A DNA stretch of 64,000 bases, from contig JAFQUB010000009.1 of NCBI GenBank assembly GCA_017408735.1, forward strand, positions 62,001-126,000, in the 5' to 3' direction. Positions 26,381 through 35,725 of the stretch are shown here, piece after piece (position 1 is the stretch's first letter; the number at the start of each line of letters is the position of its first letter). The translations under genes and the position numbers were made by a program. This DNA comes from Lachnospiraceae bacterium (GTDB lineage Bacteria > Bacillota > Clostridia > Lachnospirales > Lachnospiraceae). The notes beneath the pieces are model-generated. The model worked only from the letters and a program-made list of their open reading frames with translations. It searched no databases and was not told where the DNA came from.

Positions 26381-26719
26381 TTAAATAGCTACTTCACCAC
26401 GTTCGCCTGTACGAACTCTGACAACATCTTCAATATTGGAAATAAAGATTTTACCATCACCGATATTACCGGTATTAATTTCTTTTACTACCATTTCAAC
26501 CAGTTTCTCTGCAACTTCCTCCGTAACAACTGTTTCCACTTTAATCTTTGGGAGAAGGTTTACATTATACTCACTTCCACGGTAAGTCTGCTTATAGCCT
26601 TTCTGATTCCCATACCCCATCACGTTGGTTATCATAACGCCGGTAACCTTACAGGTATCAAGTATTTCTTTCAGCTCATCGAGCCTTTCTGCTTTGATAA
26701 CAATTTCCAATTTTTTCAT
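26381..26719 (-). CDS. glnK: Nitrogen regulatory protein P-II
   Basis: The 112-aa protein has the P-II fold: MKKLEIVIKAERLDELKEIL, T-loop containing GYKQTYRGSEYNVNLLPKIK with Tyr51 in the usual position, and the B-loop TGNIGDGKIFI. The T-loop reads GSEY where GAEY or G.EY is common. It is the first gene of the glnK-amt operon with GGAGG upstream. It senses 2-oxoglutarate and ATP/ADP and binds Amt. Confidence 0.97.
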   Translation of the reverse strand: MKKLEIVIKAERLDELKEILDTCKVTGVMITNVMGYGNQKGYKQTYRGSEYNVNLLPKIKVETVVTEEVAEKLVEMVVKEINTGNIGDGKIFISNIEDVVRVRTGERGEVAI

Positions 26720-26826
26720 ATAGAAACCTCCTTATGAATACTATGCTCTGATTTCATAGTACCTGTTTAGACTTATTTTTGCAGTCTGGAATATGTAATT
26801 CTATTTCATCCTGCTTATAAACAAAA

Positions 26827-26866
26827 AAGGAGCTTCGACAGACTTATCGTCTTTCGAAACTCCCTT
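26827..26866 (-). terminator. Terminator after tex
   Basis: Imperfect stem AAGGGAGTTTCGA/TCGAAGCTCCTT with a T-run after it on the minus strand, 70 bp past the tex stop. Confidence 0.75.
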
Positions 26867-26936
26867 GTTTCTATAACTAATTATACTCGCCTTTCAACAT
26901 TTGTCAACATTTTTTTGTATTTTAATTTCTATTTTT

Positions 26937-29084
26937 TTACTTCTCAAACTTCATAGTCAGCTTAATCTGCTTCCGTTCCATATCCACGCTCAAAACCTTT
27001 ACTTCTATAATATCACCAATAGCCAGTACTTCCATTGGATGTTTTATAAAACGGTTGGTAATCTGTGAAATATGGAGCAAACCGTCCTGATGAACTCCGA
27101 TATCAACAAATGCACCAAAGTCAATTACATTACGGACCGTTCCTTTTAAAATCATTCCTTCTTTTAAGTCCTTCATGTCAAGCACATCGGTACGCAATAC
27201 CGGCTTCGGCATCTCGTCACGAGGATCTCTTGCCGGTTTTTCCAATTCTTTTACGATATCACGAAGAGTAATTTCTCCAACATTCAATTCTTCAGAAAGC
27301 TTGTTGTAATCCTTTACCTTCTTAGACAGACCTGAAAGATTTCCGGCAATTACGTCTTCCGGAGTATAGCCTAACTTTTTCAAAAGCTCTGTGGCTGCGT
27401 CGTAGCTTTCCGGATGTACGCTGGTTGCATCTAATGGATTTTTTCCATCGCTGATACGAAGGAAACCGGCACATTGTTCAAAGGCTTTTGGTCCTAATTT
27501 TCCTACTTTTAACAGTTCTTTTCTATCTTTAAATCTTCCGTTATCTTCACGGTATGCCACTATATTTTTCGCAATCACCTTGGAAACACCGGAAATATAC
27601 TCTAAAAGGGACGCGGATGCTGTATTTAAGTCAACGCCTACTTTGTTTACACAGTCTTCCACCACCCCTGACAAGGCTTCACTTAATTTCTTCTGGTTCA
27701 TGTCGTGCTGGTACTGACCTACACCAATGGATTTCGGGTCAATTTTAACCAATTCTGCCAACGGATCCTGCAATCTTCTTGCAATAGATGCCGCACTACG
27801 CTGTCCCACATCAAAGTTTGGGAATTCCTCGGTTGCCAGCTTACTTGCAGAATATACGGATGCTCCTGCTTCATTTACAATCACATACTGTACCGGAGTA
27901 TCCAATTCTTTTAATAATTCTACAATTACCTGCTCAGATTCTCTGGAAGCAGTTCCGTTTCCAACAGATATCAGAGAAATATTGTATTTCTTAATCATCT
28001 GTTTTAATATTTTTTTGGATTCTTCCACCTTATTCTGTGGTTCGGTAGGGTAGATTACCTTAGTATCCAACACTTTTCCTGTTTCATCTACCACTGCTAA
28101 CTTACAACCGGTACGGAACGCAGGGTCCCATCCTAATACTACATGTCCCACAATTGGTGGCTGCATCAACAACTGGTTTAAGTTTTTACCAAATACTACA
28201 ATAGCACTGTCTTCTGCTTTTTCTGTCAGTTCATTTCTGATTTCACGCTCGATGGCCGGTGCAATCAGACGCTTATAGCTGTCTGCCACCACATCCTGTA
28301 AAATCGGTGTGGTATGTGGATTGTCTTTTACAATTACTTTTTTATTCAAATAGCTAAGTATTCCCTCTTCCGGGGCTTCAATTTTTACATTTAAGATTTT
28401 ATCCGCTTCCCCACGATTCATGGCAAGCACACGGTAGCCCGGCACTTTATTTAGCTGCTGAGTAAAGTTGTAATACGTTTCATATACGGACTTTTCTTCT
28501 TCGCTTTTTGCGGAAGATACGATGTTTCCTTCTTTCATAGTCAGATTACGGATATAAATTCGATAATCTGCTTCTTCGGAAATGGATTCTGCAATAATGT
28601 CTTTGGCACCTTCTAAGGCTTCTTTGGCACTTGCCACTTCCTTTTCTTCGGAAACATATTTGGAAGCTTCTTCTTCCACCGGTTCTGTACACATCTGAAG
28701 AAGAATGTAATTTGCCAGACCTTCCAAGCCCTTTTCTTTGGCGATGGTTGCTCTGGTTCTTCTCTTCGGACGATATGGACGATATAAGTCATCTACTAAC
28801 GCCAATGTCTCTGCCGCTACAATACGTGCTTTTAACTCTTCTGTCAGTTTTCCCTGTTCTTCAATACTGGATAAAACCTGTTCTTTTTTCTCCTCCAAGT
28901 TTCTAAGATAAGTCAGACGTTCATGAAGCTTTCGCAACTGTTCATCATTTAAAGTTCCGGTTGCCTCTTTACGGTATCTGGAGATAAACGGAATTGTATT
29001 TCCTTCATCCATAAGTTTTACGGCAGCTTCCACCTGCCAGTTTTTTACAGCTAATTCTTCTGCAAGAGCTTTGATAATATCCAT
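26937..29084 (-). CDS. tex: RNA-binding transcriptional accessory protein Tex
   Basis: The 715-aa protein contains the Tex N-terminal domain (ALAEELAVKNWQVEAAVKLMDEGNTIPFISRYRKE), a YqgF/RuvC-like domain (VLGWDPAFRTGCKLAVVDETG), helix-hairpin-helix repeats (LNTASASLLEYISGVS) and a C-terminal S1 domain (LKEGMILKGTVRNVIDFGAFVDIGVHQDGLLHISQ). The ATG at 29084 is preceded by AAAGGA; an upstream GTG is not needed. Tex associates with transcription/translation complexes. Confidence 0.97.
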   Translation of the reverse strand: MDIIKALAEELAVKNWQVEAAVKLMDEGNTIPFISRYRKEATGTLNDEQLRKLHERLTYLRNLEEKKEQVLSSIEEQGKLTEELKARIVAAETLALVDDLYRPYRPKRRTRATIAKEKGLEGLANYILLQMCTEPVEEEASKYVSEEKEVASAKEALEGAKDIIAESISEEADYRIYIRNLTMKEGNIVSSAKSEEEKSVYETYYNFTQQLNKVPGYRVLAMNRGEADKILNVKIEAPEEGILSYLNKKVIVKDNPHTTPILQDVVADSYKRLIAPAIEREIRNELTEKAEDSAIVVFGKNLNQLLMQPPIVGHVVLGWDPAFRTGCKLAVVDETGKVLDTKVIYPTEPQNKVEESKKILKQMIKKYNISLISVGNGTASRESEQVIVELLKELDTPVQYVIVNEAGASVYSASKLATEEFPNFDVGQRSAASIARRLQDPLAELVKIDPKSIGVGQYQHDMNQKKLSEALSGVVEDCVNKVGVDLNTASASLLEYISGVSKVIAKNIVAYREDNGRFKDRKELLKVGKLGPKAFEQCAGFLRISDGKNPLDATSVHPESYDAATELLKKLGYTPEDVIAGNLSGLSKKVKDYNKLSEELNVGEITLRDIVKELEKPARDPRDEMPKPVLRTDVLDMKDLKEGMILKGTVRNVIDFGAFVDIGVHQDGLLHISQITNRFIKHPMEVLAIGDIIEVKVLSVDMERKQIKLTMKFEK

Positions 29085-29112
29085 TTCTTGTTCCTTTCCC
29101 ACATTTCTAATC

Positions 29113-29517
29113 TTATTTATTCAAAAATATAAAAATATTCTGTATTATCCAATTCGCAATAATCACTATGGTTGCACCATACAAATATCCATGACGATAT
29201 TTTAATCCAATTTTCCACTTATTCTTCGTTAACAGCTGTATGGTATTTGTCACCATAAACACCACCATAATTGTAACACAATATAACACAAAAGGATGGT
29301 ATAAAAAGGAGGTTATCAGCCTGCCCTGCAACAGTGCTCTGACAGCTCTTGTTCCACCACATCCCGGACAATAATAACCTGTTATAAACCGAACAGCACA
29401 AGGAGGTACAAGGGTTAAGAAATCCCAATTTATCCAATTCAACACTGCCACCATCACAAACAGCACAAGCAAGCCAAACCATCCCAGTAGATACAATCGT
29501 TTTTCTGTTTTTTCCAT
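29113..29517 (-). CDS. DUF2752 membrane protein
   Basis: The 134-aa protein has three membrane segments. The DUF2752 signature CPGCGGTRA occurs in the loop after the first segment, with PPCAVRFITGYYCPGCGGTRAVRALLQG. The ATG at 29517 follows GGGAG. The family often sits near secretion or type II-like genes, but its function is unknown. It is downstream of the DUF4190 protein, with a terminator between. Confidence 0.88.
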   Translation of the reverse strand: MEKTEKRLYLLGWFGLLVLFVMVAVLNWINWDFLTLVPPCAVRFITGYYCPGCGGTRAVRALLQGRLITSFLYHPFVLYCVTIMVVFMVTNTIQLLTKNKWKIGLKYRHGYLYGATIVIIANWIIQNIFIFLNK

Positions 29518-29543
29518 GAGTTCTCCCTTCATCTGTGTGGTAA

Positions 29544-29575
29544 AAAAGCTATAAGGCATACACCTTATAGCTTTT
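29544..29575 (-). terminator. Terminator after the DUF4190 gene
   Basis: Stem AAAAGCTATAAGG/CCTTATAGCTTTT with 6-nt loop and TTTTTT following on the minus strand. Confidence 0.88.
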
Positions 29576-29620
29576 CTTTGTATACTATATTAAGTTCTTC
29601 AACTTAACAACAAGCATATT

Positions 29621-29980
29621 TTAGTATGAGCCGTACATATCCATGTACTGATTCATTATTTCCTGATAAGCAGGTGACTGAGCAAAAGCCGCTGACCATA
29701 TGATCATACCAACTGCAATTACCACACCTAAGATAGAAAGAATCATACCAACAGTTGCCATAGTTTCCATCTTTCCTGCAAGTGACTTTGACTTAGAGAT
29801 AATTGCAAGTACAATACCTACAACACCAAGAATGATTGCTAAATATGTGCAACAGCAAGAAAGAATTGATAAAATACCAAGTACTAAAGAAGCAATTGCC
29901 AATCCATGACCCGGATCTTTCTGTGGCTGTTCCGGCTGTGGTGTGTAGTTAAATGTTTCATTGTTGAAATTGTTGTCCAT
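29621..29980 (-). CDS. DUF4190-type small membrane protein
   Basis: A 119-aa protein. The N-terminus is Asn/Gln/Pro rich and cytoplasmic, followed by GHGLAIASLVLGILSILSCCCTYLAIILGVVGIVLAIISKSKS, the DUF4190 pattern of two helices with a Cys cluster, then a third helix. Function is unknown. GGGGAGGAAAT upstream gives a strong ribosome-binding site. Confidence 0.85.
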   Translation of the reverse strand: MDNNFNNETFNYTPQPEQPQKDPGHGLAIASLVLGILSILSCCCTYLAIILGVVGIVLAIISKSKSLAGKMETMATVGMILSILGVVIAVGMIIWSAAFAQSPAYQEIMNQYMDMYGSY

Positions 29981-30087
29981 ATTTCCTCCCCTTGTTACAG
30001 ACTATGTGTAACTTTTTTCTTTTTTGTTAAATTCAGAAAGTATCTTATCATAAAAGAATAGATTTTTCAATCTTTTTTCATATTTTT

Positions 30088-31293
30088 TTAATATTTTTCT
30101 AAAAAGTAATCCATCATCATGTGACCTTCTGCCACATAATTTCCGCTTGCTTCACCCTCTTTTTCATTATAATGCCATGTATTATTCTTTACATCTGTGC
30201 TGTCATATAACATATATGGCACTGGTGAGGATGTATGTGTGCGGACTCTGATTGGAGTTGGGTGATCCGGTAATACTAACAGGCGGAAATCTTCTCCGGA
30301 AGCTTCCATTCCCTCTACTACCTTTTTAATCACTCTCTGGTCGAGATTTTCGATTGCCTGAACCTTGCGTTCTACACTGCCCTGATGTCCCATTTCATCC
30401 GGTGCTTCTACGTGAACATAGGCAAAATCATACCCATCTTTGGTAAGAGCGTCTACTGCTGCCTGTGCTTTACCTTCGTAATTAGTATGTAAACCACCGT
30501 TTGCACCTTCTACTTCGATATTTACCATAGATGCACCAACCGCAATACCTTTCAACAAGTCTACTGCGGAAATCATCACACCTTTTTTTCCTGTTTTTTC
30601 TTCAAAAGAAGACAGGGCAGGTCTTGTTCCGGCACCCCAGAACCACAGTGAATTTGCTTTATTTAATCCAGCTTCTGCTCTTTTTACATTGATAGGATGA
30701 TTATTTAAAATATCATAGCTCTTTACCATCATATCGCGCAGTACTTCATCTTTTGGCAGATACTGTCCAATGGTCTGCCCCAGTACATCATGTGGTGCAG
30801 TTAAATCAACTACTTCACCCTTATCCCAGATAAGCAAATGTCTGTAACTGGTTCCTAAATAGAATTCATAGCCTTCTCTTTTCAGACCTGTCTTTACTGC
30901 TTCCAGTAAGATTGCTGCATCTTCTGTACTAATTTCTCCTGAACTATGGTCGATAATCGTCTTTTCTTCGTATGGCACATCATCTTCTGAAATAGTAACC
31001 ATATTGGTTCGAAGCGCCACGTCAGTGGCTTTCATATCCACTCCGATACTCAATGCTTCCAATGGAGAACGTCCTGTATAATATTTCTTTGGGTCATATC
31101 CAATAACGGAAAGATTTGCTGTATCGCTGCCCGGGTTCATTCCTTCCGGAATTGTATGTACCAGTCCAATTTCTGATTTTGCAGCTAACCCATCCATCAT
31201 TGGTGTTTTCGCATATTCCAATGGTGTTTTATTTCCCAAGCTTTCAATTGGTTCATCTGCCATACCGTCGCCTAATACAATGATATATTTCAT
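30088..31293 (-). CDS. ApgM-family metalloenzyme (cofactor-independent phosphoglycerate mutase homolog), candidate homoserine kinase
   Basis: A 401-aa protein of the COG3635 alkaline-phosphatase superfamily: metal-binding GDGMADEP, catalytic PGSDTANLSVIG, and late ligands VEAPDEMGHQGS and LPDHPTP. The ATG at 31293 follows GGAGG by 9 nt. It starts 4 nt after the homoserine dehydrogenase stop. Close coupling to hom and an ACT protein, with no thrB in the window, makes phosphorylation of homoserine a serious alternative to mutase activity. Members of this family have been proposed as alternative homoserine kinases in other bacteria. Confidence 0.9.
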   Translation of the reverse strand: MKYIIVLGDGMADEPIESLGNKTPLEYAKTPMMDGLAAKSEIGLVHTIPEGMNPGSDTANLSVIGYDPKKYYTGRSPLEALSIGVDMKATDVALRTNMVTISEDDVPYEEKTIIDHSSGEISTEDAAILLEAVKTGLKREGYEFYLGTSYRHLLIWDKGEVVDLTAPHDVLGQTIGQYLPKDEVLRDMMVKSYDILNNHPINVKRAEAGLNKANSLWFWGAGTRPALSSFEEKTGKKGVMISAVDLLKGIAVGASMVNIEVEGANGGLHTNYEGKAQAAVDALTKDGYDFAYVHVEAPDEMGHQGSVERKVQAIENLDQRVIKKVVEGMEASGEDFRLLVLPDHPTPIRVRTHTSSPVPYMLYDSTDVKNNTWHYNEKEGEASGNYVAEGHMMMDYFLEKY

Positions 31294-31297
31294 TTTA

Positions 31298-32509
31298 TTA
31301 ATCCTCCAAACGAATTCGGTTGATAATTCCTGTTGTCTTTTCTGCTTTTGCAGCAAAGTCAGCTTCTGTCATAACTCCTGTTACGAAACCGATTTCACCT
31401 GCAATTCCTGCATCTACTAACTCAACTTTTCCGAATGTATTTTCAATTTCTGCTACCTTTGTACTGTCACCTTCTACACGTACAAAGAAACGTCTGCTGG
31501 CATTTTTGATATCTGCTAATTCTAACTTTTTGCTGCTCCAGAATGTCATCATGTTGCTCTGCAAATGTTTTGCTGCATCTACTACGTCTGCTACCACTGC
31601 ACTGGCTGTAGGAAGCTTTCCTGCTCCACTTCCGTAGAACATTACATCACCTAATACATTTCCATGGGCAAAAATCGCATTGAATACATTGTTTACGCTG
31701 AATAATGGATGAGCAGGTGCTACCATACAAGGTGCTACCATAGCATAGAAGCTGTCATCAATCTTCTTGCTGGAAGCCAACAGTTTAATGCTTCTTCCCA
31801 TCGCTTTTGCGTATTTGATATCTTCTGCTGTGATTTTTGTGATACCTTCTGTATAGATATCTTCGTAATCCACCTGATTTCCGAATGCAAGGGAAGATAA
31901 AATAGCAATCTTTCTACATGCATCATATCCTTCTACGTCAGCTTCCGGATTGCGTTCTGCATATCCCTTATCCTGAGCATCTTTTAATACGCTGTCAAAA
32001 TCAAGACCTTCGTCTGACATTTTAGATAAGATATAGTTTGTAGTACCATTTAAAATACCGGTAATTACATCGATTTCATCTGCTGTCAGAGAAGAATTTA
32101 ATGGACGGATAATTGGAATTCCGCCGCCAACACTTGCTTCGAATAAGAAGTTGATATTCTTTTCTCTGGCAATCTGTAATAATTCTGCTCCGTGTTTTGC
32201 TACTAATTCTTTATTAGAAGTACATACACTCTTTCCACTTTCCAAAGCACGTTTTACAAAAGTATATGCAGGTTCTACACCACCCATAACCTCAATTACA
32301 ATCTGAATTTCCGGGTCGTTTGCAATCACTTCGTAATCGTGAACGATTTTTTCCTGAATTGGATCTCCCGGGAAATCTCTTAAATCAAGAACATATTTTA
32401 AATTTAATTCTTCTCCTGCTTTTTTGTTGATACTTTCGCGATTGGTTTCTAATACCTCTACCACACCTGAACCAACTGTACCGTAACCTAATAATGCTAT
32501 GTTTATCAT
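31298..32509 (-). CDS. hom: Homoserine dehydrogenase
   Basis: The 403-aa protein has a Rossmann GYGTVGSGVVEVL at residues 8-20, catalytic-domain motifs EASVGGGIPIIRPLNSSL and GILNGTTNYILSKM, and a C-terminal ACT domain (FFVRVEGDSTKVAEIENTFGKVELVDAG) for feedback control. It reduces aspartate semialdehyde to homoserine. It is flanked by an ACT-domain protein (4 nt upstream) and the ApgM homolog (4 nt downstream), a tight three-gene operon. Confidence 0.98.
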   Translation of the reverse strand: MINIALLGYGTVGSGVVEVLETNRESINKKAGEELNLKYVLDLRDFPGDPIQEKIVHDYEVIANDPEIQIVIEVMGGVEPAYTFVKRALESGKSVCTSNKELVAKHGAELLQIAREKNINFLFEASVGGGIPIIRPLNSSLTADEIDVITGILNGTTNYILSKMSDEGLDFDSVLKDAQDKGYAERNPEADVEGYDACRKIAILSSLAFGNQVDYEDIYTEGITKITAEDIKYAKAMGRSIKLLASSKKIDDSFYAMVAPCMVAPAHPLFSVNNVFNAIFAHGNVLGDVMFYGSGAGKLPTASAVVADVVDAAKHLQSNMMTFWSSKKLELADIKNASRRFFVRVEGDSTKVAEIENTFGKVELVDAGIAGEIGFVTGVMTEADFAAKAEKTTGIINRIRLED

Positions 32510-32513
32510 TTTT

Positions 32514-32957
32514 TCACTCCCTAGCTAAAATTTTTATAGAATGGATGCCTTTCTGGCGCTCCATCTCTTCTATCATTTGCGAAACGTCATCTGTAGACGG
32601 TAATACTTCAACACTGATGGTTAAAGTAGCCACTCCATTGACAGGTATACTTTGATGAATCGTTAGTATATTGGCATGATATTCTGCAACAATCTTCAAA
32701 ATATCCGACAACAATCCCGGTTCATCATCTAACTGTAATACCATAGTGATTGTTCTTCCCTTGGCATTTTCATGAAAAGGAAAGATATCATCTTTATACT
32801 TATAAAATGAACTTCTGCTGATTCCAACTCTGTCCGTTGCTTCCTGTATAGTGATTGCCTTCTCTGATTCGAGAAGTCTTTTAGCCTCTACGACTTTTAG
32901 AAGAACTTCTGGAACTGCTTTTTGTTTAACGACAAAATATTTATTCACTTCTGCCAT
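32514..32957 (-). CDS. ACT-domain protein (UPF0735/PheB-like)
   Basis: A 147-aa protein. The N-terminal helix-turn-helix-like part (TIQEATDRVGISRSSFYKYKDDIFPF) is joined to a C-terminal ACT domain (ITMVLQLDDEPGLLSDILKIVAEYHANILTIHQ). This matches UPF0735 proteins next to hom in Firmicutes. It probably binds an amino acid and may regulate the operon it heads. Confidence 0.92.
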   Translation of the reverse strand: MAEVNKYFVVKQKAVPEVLLKVVEAKRLLESEKAITIQEATDRVGISRSSFYKYKDDIFPFHENAKGRTITMVLQLDDEPGLLSDILKIVAEYHANILTIHQSIPVNGVATLTISVEVLPSTDDVSQMIEEMERQKGIHSIKILARE

Positions 32958-32983
32958 CTTCCTAATCTCCTGAATGCTAGACT

Positions 32984-33000
32984 AACAGATACTATCTGTT
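32984..33000. promoter_or_regulatory. Perfect palindrome in the leader of the ACT-hom-apgM operon
   Basis: AACAGATA-C-TATCTGTT, 8+1+8 bp, 26 bp upstream of the ACT gene start and downstream of its promoter. It could be an operator for the HTH-ACT protein or a small RNA hairpin. Confidence 0.55.
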
Positions 33001-33043
33001 TTTATATGTTTGTTTGAGAAAAACACTTGTTTTCACTAGAAAG

Positions 33044-33072
33044 ATATTAGCACACTTAATTGGGTATTGCAA
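33044..33072 (-). promoter_or_regulatory. Sigma-A promoter of the ACT-hom-apgM operon
   Basis: TTGCAA (33067-33072), 17-bp spacer, TAATAT (33044-33049) on the minus strand. Confidence 0.65.
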
Positions 33073-33096
33073 GTTTTTTTTGCCAACTATTAACAG

Positions 33097-33134
33097 ACAG
33101 GCGGCGTTAGACTCTGTTCTCTAACGCCGCCTGT
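33097..33134 (-). terminator. GC-rich hairpin after the lipoprotein gene
   Basis: ACAGGCGGCGTTAGA (33097-33111) pairs perfectly with 33120-33134; 8-nt loop. It lies 45 bp after the lipoprotein stop. The following T-run is weak on the minus strand, so terminator function is probable but not certain. Confidence 0.6.
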
Positions 33135-33178
33135 TAGTAATATGTTACATATCGCCAGAACTTTACTGTAGCTTTGAA

Positions 33179-33640
33179 TTATGGAGCAACCTTCAGGATG
33201 CGTACCCCATCTTCGTTGGTAAGTGTTATGTCAGCTTCATTATCCAACTGATAAGATATATCATCAAAATTGTAATCTACCCGAAATTGTAATGCATCGT
33301 AGTTTCCAGTCAACGAACATACCACTTTTCCATCTTTTATAAAATATATCTGAGAATCGGAATCCGATACACTATAATAGTAATCTTTTATTTTACATCC
33401 AATTACTTCTTTGATGCTTTCTTTGGAAGTATAAGGCTTGAAAAAGTATACTTTTTCCCACTCAAAAGGAGTAAATTCACTCAAACTCATTTCTACTTCT
33501 ACTCCACTTTCAATTTCCAACTGATTTATGTTTTCGATTACCTGCTGTTTGTATAGATTACTTTCTTTCGCAGTTCCGCAACCACAAAATAACATTACAA
33601 CTAATACCAAGCCCAGCAATGTATATTTTTGCTTTTTCAT
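33179..33640 (-). CDS. Small lipoprotein of unknown function
   Basis: A 153-aa protein with a lipoprotein signal (KKQKYTLLGLVLVVMLFCGCG, lipidation on the Cys after FCG near residue 21). The mature part is a small alpha/beta domain with Trp/Phe/Tyr pairs and KDGKVVCSLTGNYD. I recognise no family. It is likely anchored outside the membrane. Confidence 0.8.
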   Translation of the reverse strand: MKKQKYTLLGLVLVVMLFCGCGTAKESNLYKQQVIENINQLEIESGVEVEMSLSEFTPFEWEKVYFFKPYTSKESIKEVIGCKIKDYYYSVSDSDSQIYFIKDGKVVCSLTGNYDALQFRVDYNFDDISYQLDNEADITLTNEDGVRILKVAP

Positions 33641-33688
33641 TTCACTCTCCTCCCTTACGCTTTTTTGTTCTGTAATGACTTAGAGCCT

Positions 33689-35209
33689 TTAATTTTTATA
33701 TTTTTCAAACTCCTGTACAAGTTCGCCAACTTCGCTTAATAACTGTTTTGCTTTTTCTGCTTCCATCTGGTTCTTTGAGCTGTGTGCTTCTACTTCTTTC
33801 GCACTGGCTGATACCTGTTCACTGGATGCTGAAAGATGATGAATATTATCAATGATACCATTGTTGGACTGCACAAGATTTTCTATTTTTACATTAATAT
33901 CATCTACACGATGTGTTAACACATCAATATTATCGCGTACATTTCCAAAGTTATCAGCTACGGCTTCCACCATGCTGTTCTGTTTATTCATTGCATCAAT
34001 AGAACTTGCCACAATATCTGTAGCATCCTGGGCATGCTGACCTAATTCCTGTACGATTCCGGCAATCTTTTCTGTAGACTGTCTGGTTTCTTCTGACAGA
34101 TTTCTAATCTGGTCTGCCACTACAGCAAATCCTCGTCCTGCTTCTCCTGCTCTTGCACTTTCAATAGAAGCATTTAACGCCAGTAAATTTGTCTGACTGG
34201 AAATAGTAAAAATCACTTCTGTAATCTGCTGTACTTCTTTTGCCTTCTTTTGCAATTCTTCCATGGTTTCTGCTACATGTGAATTGGTCTGTCCAATCTG
34301 TTCTGCACTTTCTTTGATACTCTGAATGGAACCCATACTTTCTTCCATCATCTTAGCAGAATCTGCTGCAGCTTCTACCATTACTTTTGCGTTTTCTGCC
34401 GTCTCACTGATAGCACTGTTAATCCGTTCTGTCATTCTGCTTTGCTGCTGTACACTTTCTACTGTTTCCTGAGTTCTTTCAGAAATTTCCTGCATAGAAG
34501 AGTGGACCGCATTGGATGATTCCTGAAGATTTTCAAGCAGACTGTTGGTATCTGCCACTTCTTCTTTTACAGTGTCGGAAATATGTAGAATATCCTCTAC
34601 CATTTTGCTTTGTGCCTGCTGCTCATCTCTTACAGATTCTGTCATATCATAGGTAAAACTTTCGGAAAGTTTTGCAATCACATGAAGCACTATTACTACC
34701 TCAAAGTTAACTACCATACTGATAAAAGCAATATTACTTCCACCAAACATATAACCGTTAAAGATCCAAATCACTGTACGCAAAATATCAACTATCATTA
34801 CCGTCCAAAACATAATTTTTTCAAATTTCTTATCATGGTACAGAAGCGTTGAAATCAAAATCGGATAAATGTAAAATGTAACCATCGCATTTTCACCAGA
34901 AACCATAATATATGTCCAACCTACAGCAAAACTTGTCAACATAATATATCTTAATTTTTCATTGGACCTATCCTTTTTGTACACTATCCAGTTGATTATA
35001 ATACCGACAAATAGTATAATTGCAGGAACAAGTCCCAATTTTCCATAACTTGTTTCCATTGCCAGTGACTGCGCAAACAATGCAAAGACTAATACCACTT
35101 CTATAATAGTATTACTAATCAAGGCTGTCTGATTAACCTTTATTGTACGCTCCTTTGGATCGCTGTATTTTCTTACAGTACCTTCCCATTCGTTTTTTAT
35201 GTCACTCAT
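33689..35209 (-). CDS. Methyl-accepting chemotaxis protein with polytopic membrane sensor
   Basis: About 506 aa. Residues 25-200 form six membrane helices in place of a periplasmic sensor domain; there is no clear HAMP domain. The C-terminal part is an MCP signalling hairpin with the tip [49 protein letters not shown]. The start could be the ATG at 35209 or at 35224. It lies directly after cheW. A membrane-embedded sensor suggests detection of a lipophilic or intramembrane signal, or aerotaxis/energy-like sensing. This is inference. Confidence 0.92.
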   Translation of the reverse strand: MSDIKNEWEGTVRKYSDPKERTIKVNQTALISNTIIEVVLVFALFAQSLAMETSYGKLGLVPAIILFVGIIINWIVYKKDRSNEKLRYIMLTSFAVGWTYIMVSGENAMVTFYIYPILISTLLYHDKKFEKIMFWTVMIVDILRTVIWIFNGYMFGGSNIAFISMVVNFEVVIVLHVIAKLSESFTYDMTESVRDEQQAQSKMVEDILHISDTVKEEVADTNSLLENLQESSNAVHSSMQEISERTQETVESVQQQSRMTERINSAISETAENAKVMVEAAADSAKMMEESMGSIQSIKESAEQIGQTNSHVAETMEELQKKAKEVQQITEVIFTISSQTNLLALNASIESARAGEAGRGFAVVADQIRNLSEETRQSTEKIAGIVQELGQHAQDATDIVASSIDAMNKQNSMVEAVADNFGNVRDNIDVLTHRVDDINVKIENLVQSNNGIIDNIHHLSASSEQVSASAKEVEAHSSKNQMEAEKAKQLLSEVGELVQEFEKYKN

Positions 35210-35246
35210 GTCTATTGCCCCCATTTCGTTAAAAAATACCTTTTTC

Positions 35247-35711
35247 TTAAACTTCTTGTTCTTTTACAATTTCTTCCATATTTTTCTGTTCTTCTTCGGA
35301 AATCAGTCTGTCCACATCAAGGATAATCAGCAAATCTTTTCCTACTTTTGCAATTTCTTTTATATAGGAAGTTTTGCCACCCTGAATAATTTTAGGAACT
35401 TCACTGATTGCGGAAGATGCAATATCAGAAATTTCTTCTACCCCCTCCACTTCAAGTGCTACCAGCATTTCGCCAAGCTTTGTGATAATCAACTGTGAAT
35501 CCTGAGATGTAATATCTGCAAAACCAAATTTCTTTGCAATATTGTACACTGGTACAATCATCCCTCTCAAATTAATGATTCCCTTGATGTTTTCCGGCGA
35601 ATTTGGAACGCCCACAATTCTTTGTTCTCTTTCGATTCCATTCACCAGATTGATGTCTACGCCATACTTTTCACCATTCAGTTTAAATACTACTGGTTTC
35701 AAATCTGCCAT
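35247..35711 (-). CDS. cheW: Chemotaxis adaptor CheW
   Basis: The 154-aa CheW-fold protein has [41 protein letters not shown] and [23 protein letters not shown]. The start is preceded by GGAGG just after the prfB stop, so it is read from the prfB transcript. It would link the MCP at 33689-35209 to CheA, which is not in the window. Confidence 0.95.
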   Translation of the reverse strand: MADLKPVVFKLNGEKYGVDINLVNGIEREQRIVGVPNSPENIKGIINLRGMIVPVYNIAKKFGFADITSQDSQLIITKLGEMLVALEVEGVEEISDIASSAISEVPKIIQGGKTSYIKEIAKVGKDLLIILDVDRLISEEEQKNMEEIVKEQEV

Positions 35712-35725
35712 AAAAACCCTCCTAA

